Below, piece by piece: positions 1 through 8,052 of a DNA stretch of 64,000 bases. Location of the stretch: NCBI GenBank assembly GCA_902617805.1, contig CACMYF010000001.1:1-64000 (forward strand), read 5' to 3'. Numbering within the stretch: position 1 is the first letter of the stretch; every line of letters begins with the position of its first letter. The notes beneath the pieces were generated by a model. The model was given only the letters and a program-made list of their open reading frames with translations. It ran no database searches and was not told the origin of the DNA. The stretch comes from an uncultured Pelagibacteraceae bacterium. GTDB taxonomy: Bacteria > Pseudomonadota > Alphaproteobacteria > Pelagibacterales > Pelagibacteraceae. The position numbers and the translations under genes were made by a program.

Positions 1-655
1 AAAATTTAATATTATTTATAAATTATTTATCGATAAAACTTCGTATTTGCTTAAATCAATTGGTGTTAATATAAATACTGTTCCTGTTTTAGATCTTCGA
101 GTTAAAGGTGCTAGTAACATTATTGGTGACAGATCATTTTCCAAAAATAAAAAAAATATTTCTAAAATTGGAGATATTTGTATTGATTATTTTCATGAAA
201 ATTCTATTGGAACTGTGATGAAACACATACCAGGGCATGGATTAGCTAAGGTAGATAGTCATAAATTTACTCCTACAGTTACCAAAAACTTAAATTATTT
301 GTATAAAAATGATTTTTTTCCATTCAAAAAAAAAAAAAGTTATTTTGCTATGACAGCACATGTAATATATCGAAGCATTGATAAGTTAAATACAGCTACA
401 CACTCTAAAAAAATTATAAATTTAATTAGAAGTAAAATTGGTTTTAAAAACATTTTAATTTCAGATGATTTATCAATGAAAAGTTTAAAAGATGATTTAA
501 AAATTAATACGATTAAAACGTTTAGTGCAGGTTGTAATCTTGCTCTCCATTGTAATGGCAAATTGTCTGAAATGAAGGTAGTTGGCGACAATTCACCAAA
601 GGTTAGTAATTTTATAATAAAAAAAACATCGCTATTTTATAAAATTTTAAGTTAA
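1..655 (+). CDS. nagZ: Beta-N-acetylhexosaminidase NagZ (5' end cut by window)
   Basis: Glycoside hydrolase family 3 enzyme that removes N-acetylglucosamine from imported muropeptides in cytoplasmic cell-wall recycling. The reading frame is open to the first base, so the start lies outside the window. Seen: 'PVLDL', 'IGDRSFS', the signature 'KHIPGHG' (about bases 221-241) followed by a DSH triplet that carries the catalytic Asp-His dyad of bacterial NagZ, and 'ISDDLSM' with the expected nucleophile Asp. A run of 13 A (326-338) encodes KKKK in the middle. Followed 9 bases later by scpA, probably in one transcript. Identification is firm; only the N-terminus is unknown. Confidence 0.9.
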   Translation, partial: KFNIIYKLFIDKTSYLLKSIGVNINTVPVLDLRVKGASNIIGDRSFSKNKKNISKIGDICIDYFHENSIGTVMKHIPGHGLAKVDSHKFTPTVTKNLNYLYKNDFFPFKKKKSYFAMTAHVIYRSIDKLNTATHSKKIINLIRSKIGFKNILISDDLSMKSLKDDLKINTIKTFSAGCNLALHCNGKLSEMKVVGDNSPKVSNFIIKKTSLFYKILS

Positions 656-664
656 TATCTGAGC

Positions 665-1408
665 ATGTCTATTTCTGATTCTGCATTATTTAATGTTGAT
701 ATAAATAATTATAATGGCCCTCTAGATGTCCTTTTAGATTTAGCCAAAGCTCAAAAAGTAGATCTTGAAGAGATATCAATTACAAAATTAGCAGATCAGT
801 TTCACGATTATATTACAAAAGAAAAAGATTTAAATTTAGAAATTGCGTCAGAATATTTATTAATGGCAACTTGGTTAGCTTATTTAAAATCTAAATTATT
901 ACTTCCAGGAACACCTGAAGAAGAATTTAAAGTTCAAGAAGTTGCTGAAAAATTAAAATTACAACTTAAAAAACTAGAATTGATAAGATTGCTTTCTGAA
1001 CAAATGTTGAAAAGAAAAAGATTAGGAAGAGAAATTCGATCAAGAGGAATGAAGGGAAATATAAGATCTATTTACAGCACAGAATATAATTTAAGTTTAT
1101 TTGAACTTCTTAAATCATACTCAACAATTATTATGACTAAAGACTTTCAAAAAATGAATATTCCCAAATTACCTGTATTTACTGCTGAAGATGGAATTAA
1201 AACTATAAGAGAGTTTTTTGGTAAATTAATCGAGTGGAAAAAATTAGATGATTTAATTCCTAAAAATTTTAAAGACGGCTCAAAATATAAACGTACTGGT
1301 AAAGCAGGAATATTTGCAGGTTCCTTAGAGTTAGTTAAAGAAGGGAATTTAACTATGAAACAAGATAAATTATTTGATGATATTTATGTGAAGGAAAATA
1401 ATGATTAA
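665..1408 (+). CDS. scpA: Segregation and condensation protein A (ScpA kleisin)
   Basis: Kleisin subunit that bridges the SMC dimer heads in the bacterial condensin complex and acts on chromosome segregation. The 247-residue protein opens with the family pattern 'YNGPLDVLLDLAKAQKVDLEEISI' type segment (about residues 16-40), then a Lys/Glu-rich helical centre and a C-terminal winged-helix region, as expected. It overlaps scpB by 8 bases, the usual scpA-scpB pair. Length and motif fit well. Confidence 0.93.
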   Translation: MSISDSALFNVDINNYNGPLDVLLDLAKAQKVDLEEISITKLADQFHDYITKEKDLNLEIASEYLLMATWLAYLKSKLLLPGTPEEEFKVQEVAEKLKLQLKKLELIRLLSEQMLKRKRLGREIRSRGMKGNIRSIYSTEYNLSLFELLKSYSTIIMTKDFQKMNIPKLPVFTAEDGIKTIREFFGKLIEWKKLDDLIPKNFKDGSKYKRTGKAGIFAGSLELVKEGNLTMKQDKLFDDIYVKENND

Positions 1409-2102
1409 AAAAGAAAAAATTTCAAAAGACAATATTGTAAAATTTCCTTCTAAGTTAACTGATTTAGAAAAAGAAATTGAAGCAGTTATTTTTGCTGCTG
1501 CTGAACCATTAGATGTTGATACAATTGAAAGTAAAGTTACTAAAAAAGGTAGCGTATCTAAATCATTAGAAAAGTTGCAACAAGAATACTCTAAACGTGG
1601 AATTAATCTAGTTTGCATAAAAGAAAAGTGGTCCTTTAGAACTTCTCCTAACTTGTCAAACATCATGTCACAAGAAAGAACGGTTGAAAAAAAACTTTCT
1701 AGAGCTGCTGTTGAGACTTTAGCTATAATTGTTTATCATCAACCTGTTACCAGAGCTGAGATAGAAGAAATAAGAGGTGTTGCATTCGGAACAAATACTC
1801 TTGAAATATTGATGGAGCTAAACTGGGTGAAACCAGGTGGCCGTAAAGATGTACCGGGTAGACCAATTCAATATGTCACAACCGATGAATTTTTAAGTCA
1901 CTTTAATCTCCAAAAATTATCAGATTTGCCTACAATTGATGAATTAGGTGCAGCTGGTTTAATTGATAGTTCAAGTATTGATAGTGCAATTTTTGGAACA
2001 GGTAAATTCTATAAAGAAAAACAAGAAGAAAAAAAAGAGGATATTTATTCTAATATTGACGAGATGTTAAATAGTACTCTTGATACAGAAGAGAAAGATT
2101 AA
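1401..2102 (+). CDS. scpB: Segregation and condensation protein B (ScpB)
   Basis: Partner of ScpA in the SMC-ScpAB condensin. 233 residues with two winged-helix units; the diagnostic segment 'LSRAAVETLAIIVYHQPVTR' and 'IEEIRGV' (residues about 100-127) is intact, and 'GRKDVPGRPIQYVTT' follows. The acidic C-terminal tail (KQEEKKEDI onward) is a low-complexity extension. Starts inside the end of scpA, which suggests translational coupling. Confidence 0.93.
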   Translation: MIKKEKISKDNIVKFPSKLTDLEKEIEAVIFAAAEPLDVDTIESKVTKKGSVSKSLEKLQQEYSKRGINLVCIKEKWSFRTSPNLSNIMSQERTVEKKLSRAAVETLAIIVYHQPVTRAEIEEIRGVAFGTNTLEILMELNWVKPGGRKDVPGRPIQYVTTDEFLSHFNLQKLSDLPTIDELGAAGLIDSSSIDSAIFGTGKFYKEKQEEKKEDIYSNIDEMLNSTLDTEEKD

Positions 2103-2149
2103 TAAAAAAGTAACTTTTAAATTAATCATAAAAAGGTTATAAGTTTTTC

Positions 2150-2350
2150 ATGAGCATAGGAATTTGGCAAATAGCAATCGTAGTTATATTAGTAGTCTTA
2201 TTATTTGGACGAGGTAAAATCTCTAGTCTGATGGGTGATGTAGCTAAGGGAATTAAAAGTTTCAAAAAAGGAATGGCGTCAGATGTAACTGACGATACAG
2301 AGCCAAAAAATATATCCGACGAAAATAAAGACTCAGAAAACAAAGATTAA
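2150..2350 (+). CDS. tatA: Twin-arginine translocase subunit TatA
   Basis: Pore-forming subunit of the Tat pathway, which exports folded proteins across the inner membrane. 66 residues: one N-terminal membrane helix ('[12 protein letters not shown]'), the FGRGK hinge, an amphipathic helix ('[16 protein letters not shown]') and an acidic disordered tail, which is the standard TatA plan. First of a contiguous tatA-tatB-tatC set, 5 bases before tatB. A 47-base gap separates it from scpB. Confidence 0.93.
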   Translation: MSIGIWQIAIVVILVVLLFGRGKISSLMGDVAKGIKSFKKGMASDVTDDTEPKNISDENKDSENKD

Positions 2351-2355
2351 ATCAC

Positions 2356-2574
2356 ATGCCTACTATTGGTTGGTTTGAGATATTAATTGTTGTTGGTATT
2401 GCAATTGTTGTACTTGGTCCAAAAGATTTTCCAATCATGTTAAAGAAAGCTGGTTCTTGGATAGGAACTGCTAAAAGATATGTAAGCAACATTCAAAATG
2501 AAGTTTCCAATTTAGAAATTGATGAAGAAAAAATTGATAAAGAAATAAAAAAAGAAATTAAAAAAGATGAGTAA
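2356..2574 (+). CDS. tatB: Twin-arginine translocase subunit TatB
   Basis: Receptor-complex subunit that binds TatC and the signal peptide. 72 residues, shorter than enterobacterial TatB because the C-terminal tail is cut back. One N-terminal membrane helix ('ILIVVGIAIVVLGP', with the conserved Glu before it and Gly-Pro after it), then an amphipathic helix. The 'GPKDFPIMLKKAGSW' segment is the alphaproteobacterial TatB pattern and separates it from TatA. Its last 8 bases overlap tatC. Confidence 0.92.
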   Translation: MPTIGWFEILIVVGIAIVVLGPKDFPIMLKKAGSWIGTAKRYVSNIQNEVSNLEIDEEKIDKEIKKEIKKDE

Positions 2575-3337
2575 TGAAGAAAATGAAGGTGGATTTGTTA
2601 GCCATCTAACAGAACTTAGAAAAAGATTAATACATAGCTTTATATTCCTAATAATCTTTTTTGTAATTTGTTATATATTTGCAGAACATATCTATGGTTT
2701 TTTAGTTGATCCATTTGCTCAAGTCGTTAAAGATGATGGATCTGATAGAAGGCTTATTTTTACCGCCTTACAGGAAACTTTTTTAACTTATATTAAGGTA
2801 TCTTTTTTCACAGCTTTTTTCGTGACCTGTCCATTTATTTTAATGCAAATATGGAAATTTATTGCTCCAGGTTTATATAAACATGAAAAGGTTGCGATAC
2901 TCCCATACCTTATCTTAACACCCATCCTTTTCTTTTTGGGAGGTATGCTTGTTTACTATTTGATAATGCCTCTAGCTATTAAATTCTTTTTATCATTTGA
3001 GAGCACAGGTATGTCTACAAGTTTACCGATTCAATTAGAAGCCAAAGTAAATGAATACTTGTCACTTGTTATGAAGTTAATTTTTGCATTTGGAATAAGT
3101 TTTCAACTACCTATAGTCTTAAGTTTGTTAGCAAGAATAGGCGTTGTTGACAGTCAATTTTTAAAAGAAAGAAGAAAGTATGTAGTAATAATTATATTTG
3201 CTGCAGCTGCATTACTTACACCTCCAGATCCAATTACTCAAATAGGTTTAGCTATTCCTTTATTAATTTTATATGAATTATCAATATTTTCAGTAAAATT
3301 TATAGAAAACAAAAATTTAGAAAAGACTGATGCATAA
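2567..3337 (+). CDS. tatC: Twin-arginine translocase subunit TatC
   Basis: Polytopic core of the Tat translocase that recognises the twin-arginine signal. 256 residues with six predicted membrane spans. The N-terminal 'HLTELRKRLIHS' motif, 'PFILMQIWKFIAPGLYKHEK' and 'LTPPDPITQ' are all family hallmarks. One candidate substrate lies in this window: the M48 protease at 16435-17262 with an RRKFL signal. Its 3' end overlaps serS by 8 bases. Confidence 0.95.
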   Translation: MSNEENEGGFVSHLTELRKRLIHSFIFLIIFFVICYIFAEHIYGFLVDPFAQVVKDDGSDRRLIFTALQETFLTYIKVSFFTAFFVTCPFILMQIWKFIAPGLYKHEKVAILPYLILTPILFFLGGMLVYYLIMPLAIKFFLSFESTGMSTSLPIQLEAKVNEYLSLVMKLIFAFGISFQLPIVLSLLARIGVVDSQFLKERRKYVVIIIFAAAALLTPPDPITQIGLAIPLLILYELSIFSVKFIENKNLEKTDA

Positions 3338-4589
3338 TTTAAAAGAAATTAGAAAAGATTTTTCAAAATTTGAAAAAGATCTTGAAAAACGTTCAGTTAA
3401 AATTGATTTTAATAATTTAAAAAAGCTTGATGAGTTAAATAGAGATTTAATTCAAAAAAAAGAAAATTTAGAAAAAGAAAAAAAAGATATTTCAAAATCT
3501 AAAGATGAAAGTTTATTTAAAAAATCTAAAGAAATATCCACGGAATTAGAAAAGATTACCGAGCAGCAAAAAAATACTAAAATTGAATTAGACAATATTT
3601 TATCAAGTATACCAAACATACCTCATCAAGATGTTCCAATTGGAAAAGATGAAAATGATAATGTGGAAGTTTTAAAAGCTGGAAAAGTTCCTGAATTTGA
3701 TTTTAAACCTAAATCTCATTATGAACTTGGTGAAAATTTAGGCATGCTTGATTTTGATCTTGCAACAAAAACCACTGGATCAAGATTTGTTTTTGTTAAA
3801 AAAGAGTTAGCATTGCTAGAACGAGCTTTATCTAACTTTATGCTAGATACTCATATTGTTCAAAATGGTTATCATGAGATTTCACCTCCATTGATAGCTT
3901 CTGATAATACTATGTATGGAACAGGACAATTACCAAAATTTGAAAATGATCAATTTGAAATAAAATTTGATGAAGGATCTGATAGGAAATTTTTAATTCC
4001 AACTGCTGAAGTAATTTTAACAAACATTGTTAAAGATAAAATTGTAGATCAAAAAGATTTACCAATGAGATTTGTTGCCTCAACACCTTGTTTTAGAAAA
4101 GAAGCTGGTAGTTATGGTAAAGATACCAAAGGAATGATTAGGCAACATCAATTTTATAAAGTTGAGATGGTCAGTATTGTAGAAAAAGAAAATTGTTTAG
4201 ATGAATTAGAGCGAATGACAAACTGTGCAACAGATATTCTCGATAAGTTAGAATTACCACATAGAAAAGTAATTTTATGTTCAGGTGATATGGGTTTCAG
4301 TGCTGAAAAAACCTATGATATTGAAGTGTGGTTACCATCGGAAAACAAGTATCGTGAAATTTCATCATGCTCTTCTTGTTCAACATTTCAAGCACAAAGA
4401 ATGAAATCAAGATATAAAAATAAAAATAAGGAAACAGTATTTGTTGGAACATTAAATGGAAGTGGTTTAGCAGTGGGCAGAACATTAATTGCTGTACTAG
4501 AAAACTATCAACAAAAAGATGGTTCGATTGTTGTTCCTAAGATACTGCGACCGTATATGAATAATTTAGAATTGATTTCAGCTAAATAA
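3330..4589 (+). CDS. serS: Seryl-tRNA synthetase
   Basis: Class II aminoacyl-tRNA synthetase that charges tRNA-Ser (and tRNA-Sec where present). 419 residues: a Lys/Glu-rich N-terminal coiled-coil arm (about residues 1-100) that grips the long variable arm of tRNA-Ser, then the catalytic domain with motif 2 'FRKEAGSYGKDTKG' and motif 3 'GSGLAVGRTLIAVLENYQ'. A cognate tRNA-Ser(UGA) is at 20330-20419. Starts within the end of tatC. Confidence 0.95.
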   Translation: MHNLKEIRKDFSKFEKDLEKRSVKIDFNNLKKLDELNRDLIQKKENLEKEKKDISKSKDESLFKKSKEISTELEKITEQQKNTKIELDNILSSIPNIPHQDVPIGKDENDNVEVLKAGKVPEFDFKPKSHYELGENLGMLDFDLATKTTGSRFVFVKKELALLERALSNFMLDTHIVQNGYHEISPPLIASDNTMYGTGQLPKFENDQFEIKFDEGSDRKFLIPTAEVILTNIVKDKIVDQKDLPMRFVASTPCFRKEAGSYGKDTKGMIRQHQFYKVEMVSIVEKENCLDELERMTNCATDILDKLELPHRKVILCSGDMGFSAEKTYDIEVWLPSENKYREISSCSSCSTFQAQRMKSRYKNKNKETVFVGTLNGSGLAVGRTLIAVLENYQQKDGSIVVPKILRPYMNNLELISAK

Positions 4590-4644
4590 AGTTGTTTTAA
4601 TTACATAGATAGTATAAGTATTCACATAATTTATAAGGAGATTT

Positions 4645-4938
4645 ATGGAAGGCTCAGGAATAGGACAATTTATACCGTTAATTTTAATTTTTGTTATTTT
4701 TTATTTTTTCTTAATCAGACCACAGCAAAAAAAAGTTAAAGAGCATAAAGCAATGGTTGAAAGTCTTAAGAGAGGTGACAAGGTTGTTACATCTGGTGGA
4801 ATTACAGGTACAGTAGAGAGACTTATAGATAATGATAAAGTTGAAGTAGAAATTGCAGAAAATGTAAAGGTTGAGATAGTTAAATCAACTGGTATTCAAA
4901 GTCTTGTTAATACAAATACTCAAGAAGTTAAAAAATAA
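4645..4938 (+). CDS. yajC: Preprotein translocase accessory subunit YajC
   Basis: Small inner-membrane partner of SecDF. 97 residues with one membrane helix ('LILIFVIFYFFLIRPQQKK', the RPQ motif being characteristic) and a soluble domain with 'RGDKVVTSGGITGTV'. It has one of the few strong Shine-Dalgarno sequences here, AAGGAG at 4635-4640, five bases before the ATG. The 55-base gap upstream contains TATAAG- and CATAAT-like elements and is the likely promoter of yajC-secD-secF. Confidence 0.94.
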   Translation: MEGSGIGQFIPLILIFVIFYFFLIRPQQKKVKEHKAMVESLKRGDKVVTSGGITGTVERLIDNDKVEVEIAENVKVEIVKSTGIQSLVNTNTQEVKK

Positions 4939-4951
4939 TATTTTTAGTTAA

Positions 4952-6505
4952 GTGCTTTATTTCTCTAAGTTAAGAATTTTATTTATAACTCTTTTTTCAG
5001 TTTTATTTATTTTAATTGCTTTATCAAATCTTTTTAAATTCGATGATAATTTTTTTGATAAAAAAATTAATCTAGGATTAGACCTTCAGGGTGGATCATA
5101 TCTATTACTTGAAATTGATAATGAACCTGTAATTGAACAAAAGCTACAAAATTTAACAACAACTATAAGAAATTACTTCAAAGAAAAAAATATAAAGATC
5201 AACAATATAAAGATAAAAAACCAGAATATTTTTTTTAATGTAATAGAAAATGATAAGCAATCTATCTTAGATGTTTTTCAGGATGAAAATAGTGATCTTA
5301 ATCCTTATTACCCAAGATTTAAATCACATCAGTTAGAAATTGAAGATACAGGGTTAAATTTAAAAGTTAATTTTTCAAGACAGGGTTTAATTAAACTTAA
5401 AAATTCTTCTCAAGATCAAGCTATAGAAATAGTTAGAAGAAGGGTAGATGAAGTTGGAACTAATGAACCCAATATACTTAAAAGAGGAAATAATAGAATT
5501 TTAGTAGAGCTACCTGGATTAGATGATCCAATGAGAATAAAATCTTTACTTGGTAAAACTGCCAACCTTACTTTTAGATTTGTAACGAATGATGAAAATG
5601 ATCGTTTTGGTGTTGAAAAGTTAAAATTTGAAAATGGTATAGAAGAAGCCACAGTTAGTAAAAGAATTATAATAAGTGGTGAAAATTTACTTGATGCTCA
5701 ACCAAAAATGGATACTCAAGCTAACCAAACAATTGTTTCATTTACTTTAGATAGAGTAGGTGCAAAAAGGTTTGGTAAGGCAACCTCAACTGGTATTGGA
5801 AAACAATTAGCAATTGTTTTAGATGGTAAAATTATTAGCGCACCTGTAGTTAGAGATACGATTGCCAGTGGATCTGGTCAGATAAGTGGCGGCTTTACTT
5901 TTCAAACAGCAACGGATCTAGCTTTATTATTAAGATCAGGAGCGTTACCAGCACCATTAGAAATAATTGAAGAAAGAACGGTTGGACCAGATCTTGGACA
6001 AGACTCAATCAATGCAGGAATGATTGCTTTGGCGATAGGTTTTATGTTGGTGATAGTTTTTATGTTCATAAAATATAAAATTTTTGGATTAATTACCAAT
6101 GTAACATTGATAGTTAATTTGTTTATTCTTTTAGGTGTTTTAACTTTATTTGAAGCAACTCTAACATTGCCTGGTATTGCAGGAATTATTCTAACCGTAG
6201 GTATGGCAGTTGATGCAAATGTTTTAATTTTTGAGAGGATTAAAGAAGAACTAAAAGACGAGACTAATAATATTTTGGCTTTTGATGGCGGTTATACTAA
6301 ATCGAGAACAGCAATTTTAGATGCTAATATTACCACATTATTAGCAGCAATTATTTTGTTTTTCATGGGTTCAGGTCCAGTTAAAGGTTTTGCTGTAACT
6401 TTAGGAGTTGGGATATTTACAACACTATTTTCAGTCTATTTCATAGCAAGATTGTTCACTAGTATTTATGTTTCAAGAAATAAAGATAAGGAAAAATTAA
6501 TCTAA
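4952..6505 (+). CDS. secD: Protein translocase subunit SecD
   Basis: RND-fold subunit that uses the proton gradient to help pull proteins through SecYEG. 517 residues: one N-terminal helix, 'LGLDLQGGSYLLLEID' (D1 motif), a large periplasmic P1 domain ending near 'SGSGQISGGFTFQTATDLALLLRSGALPAP', then five C-terminal membrane spans with 'AVDANVLIFERIKEE'. The chosen GTG start is 13 bases after yajC; no good ATG lies between it and the first membrane segment. Overlaps secF by one base. Confidence 0.95.
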   Translation: MLYFSKLRILFITLFSVLFILIALSNLFKFDDNFFDKKINLGLDLQGGSYLLLEIDNEPVIEQKLQNLTTTIRNYFKEKNIKINNIKIKNQNIFFNVIENDKQSILDVFQDENSDLNPYYPRFKSHQLEIEDTGLNLKVNFSRQGLIKLKNSSQDQAIEIVRRRVDEVGTNEPNILKRGNNRILVELPGLDDPMRIKSLLGKTANLTFRFVTNDENDRFGVEKLKFENGIEEATVSKRIIISGENLLDAQPKMDTQANQTIVSFTLDRVGAKRFGKATSTGIGKQLAIVLDGKIISAPVVRDTIASGSGQISGGFTFQTATDLALLLRSGALPAPLEIIEERTVGPDLGQDSINAGMIALAIGFMLVIVFMFIKYKIFGLITNVTLIVNLFILLGVLTLFEATLTLPGIAGIILTVGMAVDANVLIFERIKEELKDETNNILAFDGGYTKSRTAILDANITTLLAAIILFFMGSGPVKGFAVTLGVGIFTTLFSVYFIARLFTSIYVSRNKDKEKLI

Positions 6506-7398
6506 TGATCGCTTTTAATAAATATTATAATCATTTTAATTTACTTTCATCAGTTTTAATTGTTGTTTCATTATTACTGTTAATATTTAAAGGGCTTAAT
6601 TTTGGTATAGACTTTAAAGGTGGTACATTAATTGAATTAAGAGCCTCAGACTCAAAAATAAATGTTAGTTCATTAAGAGATAGATTTAATCAAATGGATT
6701 TAGGAGATGTTTCAGTCAAAAAATTTGGAAATGATACTGATTTTTTAGTAAAATTTGAAAATAAAGACAATAAAAAGAACATCATTGAAGAAATTAAAGC
6801 TAATTTGGATAAATCTTTTGGTAACAATTATGATTTTAGAAGGGTAGAGAATGTTGGGCCAAAGGTAAGTGCTGAATTACTAAAATCAGGAGTTATAGCA
6901 ATATCTTTATCTTTAGCATTAATGTTAATTTATATTTGGATAAGATTTGAATGGCAATTTAGTTTGGGTGCAATTTTAGCTTTGTTTCATGATGTTATTG
7001 TAACTCTTGGAGTTTTTTCACTATTTAGTTTAGAAATAAACTTATCAATAATTGCAGCTGTGTTAACAATAGTTGGATATTCAATGAATGATACTGTTGT
7101 TATTTTTGACCGTGTGCGGGAAAATTTAAGAAAATATTCAGATATAAAAATTTTTGAATTAACAAACATTTCAATCAATGAAACGTTATCAAGAACTATT
7201 ATAACATCTGCAACTACTTTACTTGCTTTATTAGCAATTTATTTTTTTGGTGGAGAAATATTAAAAGGATTTTCATTAGCAATGATACTCGGTGTTGTTT
7301 TTGGTACTTATTCCTCTATTTATATAGCCAACACTGTTCTAGTTAGACTCAAAGTTTCTCAAAAAACAGTTCTTAGAGAAGAAAACGATAAAAAATAA
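6505..7398 (+). CDS. secF: Protein translocase subunit SecF
   Basis: Partner of SecD. 297 residues with 'NFGIDFKGGTLIELR' near the N-terminus, a short periplasmic domain and five more membrane spans carrying 'VGYSMNDTVVIFDRVREN'. The yajC-secD-secF order is the classic one. Ends one base before a convergent gene, so the two transcripts must end inside each other or share a terminator not visible here. Confidence 0.95.
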   Translation: MIAFNKYYNHFNLLSSVLIVVSLLLLIFKGLNFGIDFKGGTLIELRASDSKINVSSLRDRFNQMDLGDVSVKKFGNDTDFLVKFENKDNKKNIIEEIKANLDKSFGNNYDFRRVENVGPKVSAELLKSGVIAISLSLALMLIYIWIRFEWQFSLGAILALFHDVIVTLGVFSLFSLEINLSIIAAVLTIVGYSMNDTVVIFDRVRENLRKYSDIKIFELTNISINETLSRTIITSATTLLALLAIYFFGGEILKGFSLAMILGVVFGTYSSIYIANTVLVRLKVSQKTVLREENDKK

Positions 7399-7399
7399 A

Positions 7400-8002
7400 T
7401 TAATATATATTTTGTGCAGCGACCATTGAAAGTAGCATAGGTAAAGATAACAAAGTATTTGTTCTTGAGAATAGCATTGCAGTTTTAGCCGACTTAGCTT
7501 TTGTATCTGGGTCGCTCTCAACTATACCCAAAGCTCTTTTTTGATTTGGCCAAATTACAAACCATACATTAAATGCCATTATAATTCCTAGCCACATGCC
7601 AATCCCGATTGCAGTATGTTTTGGTACACCTGAACCAACACTTAAAGTCATTGCATCGTGAAGATATCCATTAAGAAGAGCAAGAATTAAACCTGAAAGT
7701 ACAGTTAATGCAGCAGCCCATCTGAAGTAAAATAATGCAGCCGGTGCTATTACTTTACCAATGGCTGGTTTTTGTTCATCTGGAATTTTTCCCATATTTG
7801 GAATTTGAACAAAATTGAAATACCAAAGTAATCCAATCCACATAATTGCAACAATTACATGTATGTATCTAAATAACCAGCTCCAGAATAACGTATCAAA
7901 AGCAATTCCATCGTTTAAATAAAATAATCCTAAAAATAAAACAATTGCTAGTGCAAGTGAAGCGTGGACTGTTTTTGATAATGATGACAATAAATTACTC
8001 AT
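7400..8002 (-). CDS. PuuD-like (urate oxidase N-terminal family) membrane protein
   Basis: 200 residues with five to six hydrophobic segments. Motifs such as 'HVIVAIMWIGLLWYFNFVQIPNMGKIP' and 'NVWFVIWPNQKRALG' match the membrane domain known from PuuD-type urate hydroxylases (Urate_ox_N family), where conserved His residues are thought to bind haem. The protein stops after the membrane domain: there is no C-terminal cytochrome c domain and no CxxCH motif. The role as a urate oxidase is therefore doubtful; a haem-dependent membrane oxidoreductase is an inference from family only. No purine genes lie nearby. Separated from uvrA by 50 bases. Confidence 0.7.
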   Translation of the reverse strand: MSNLLSSLSKTVHASLALAIVLFLGLFYLNDGIAFDTLFWSWLFRYIHVIVAIMWIGLLWYFNFVQIPNMGKIPDEQKPAIGKVIAPAALFYFRWAAALTVLSGLILALLNGYLHDAMTLSVGSGVPKHTAIGIGMWLGIIMAFNVWFVIWPNQKRALGIVESDPDTKAKSAKTAMLFSRTNTLLSLPMLLSMVAAQNIY

Positions 8003-8052
8003 GATTCTTAATAACTATACACTAATTTCTGAATATTTTTAAGTTGTTAAAT

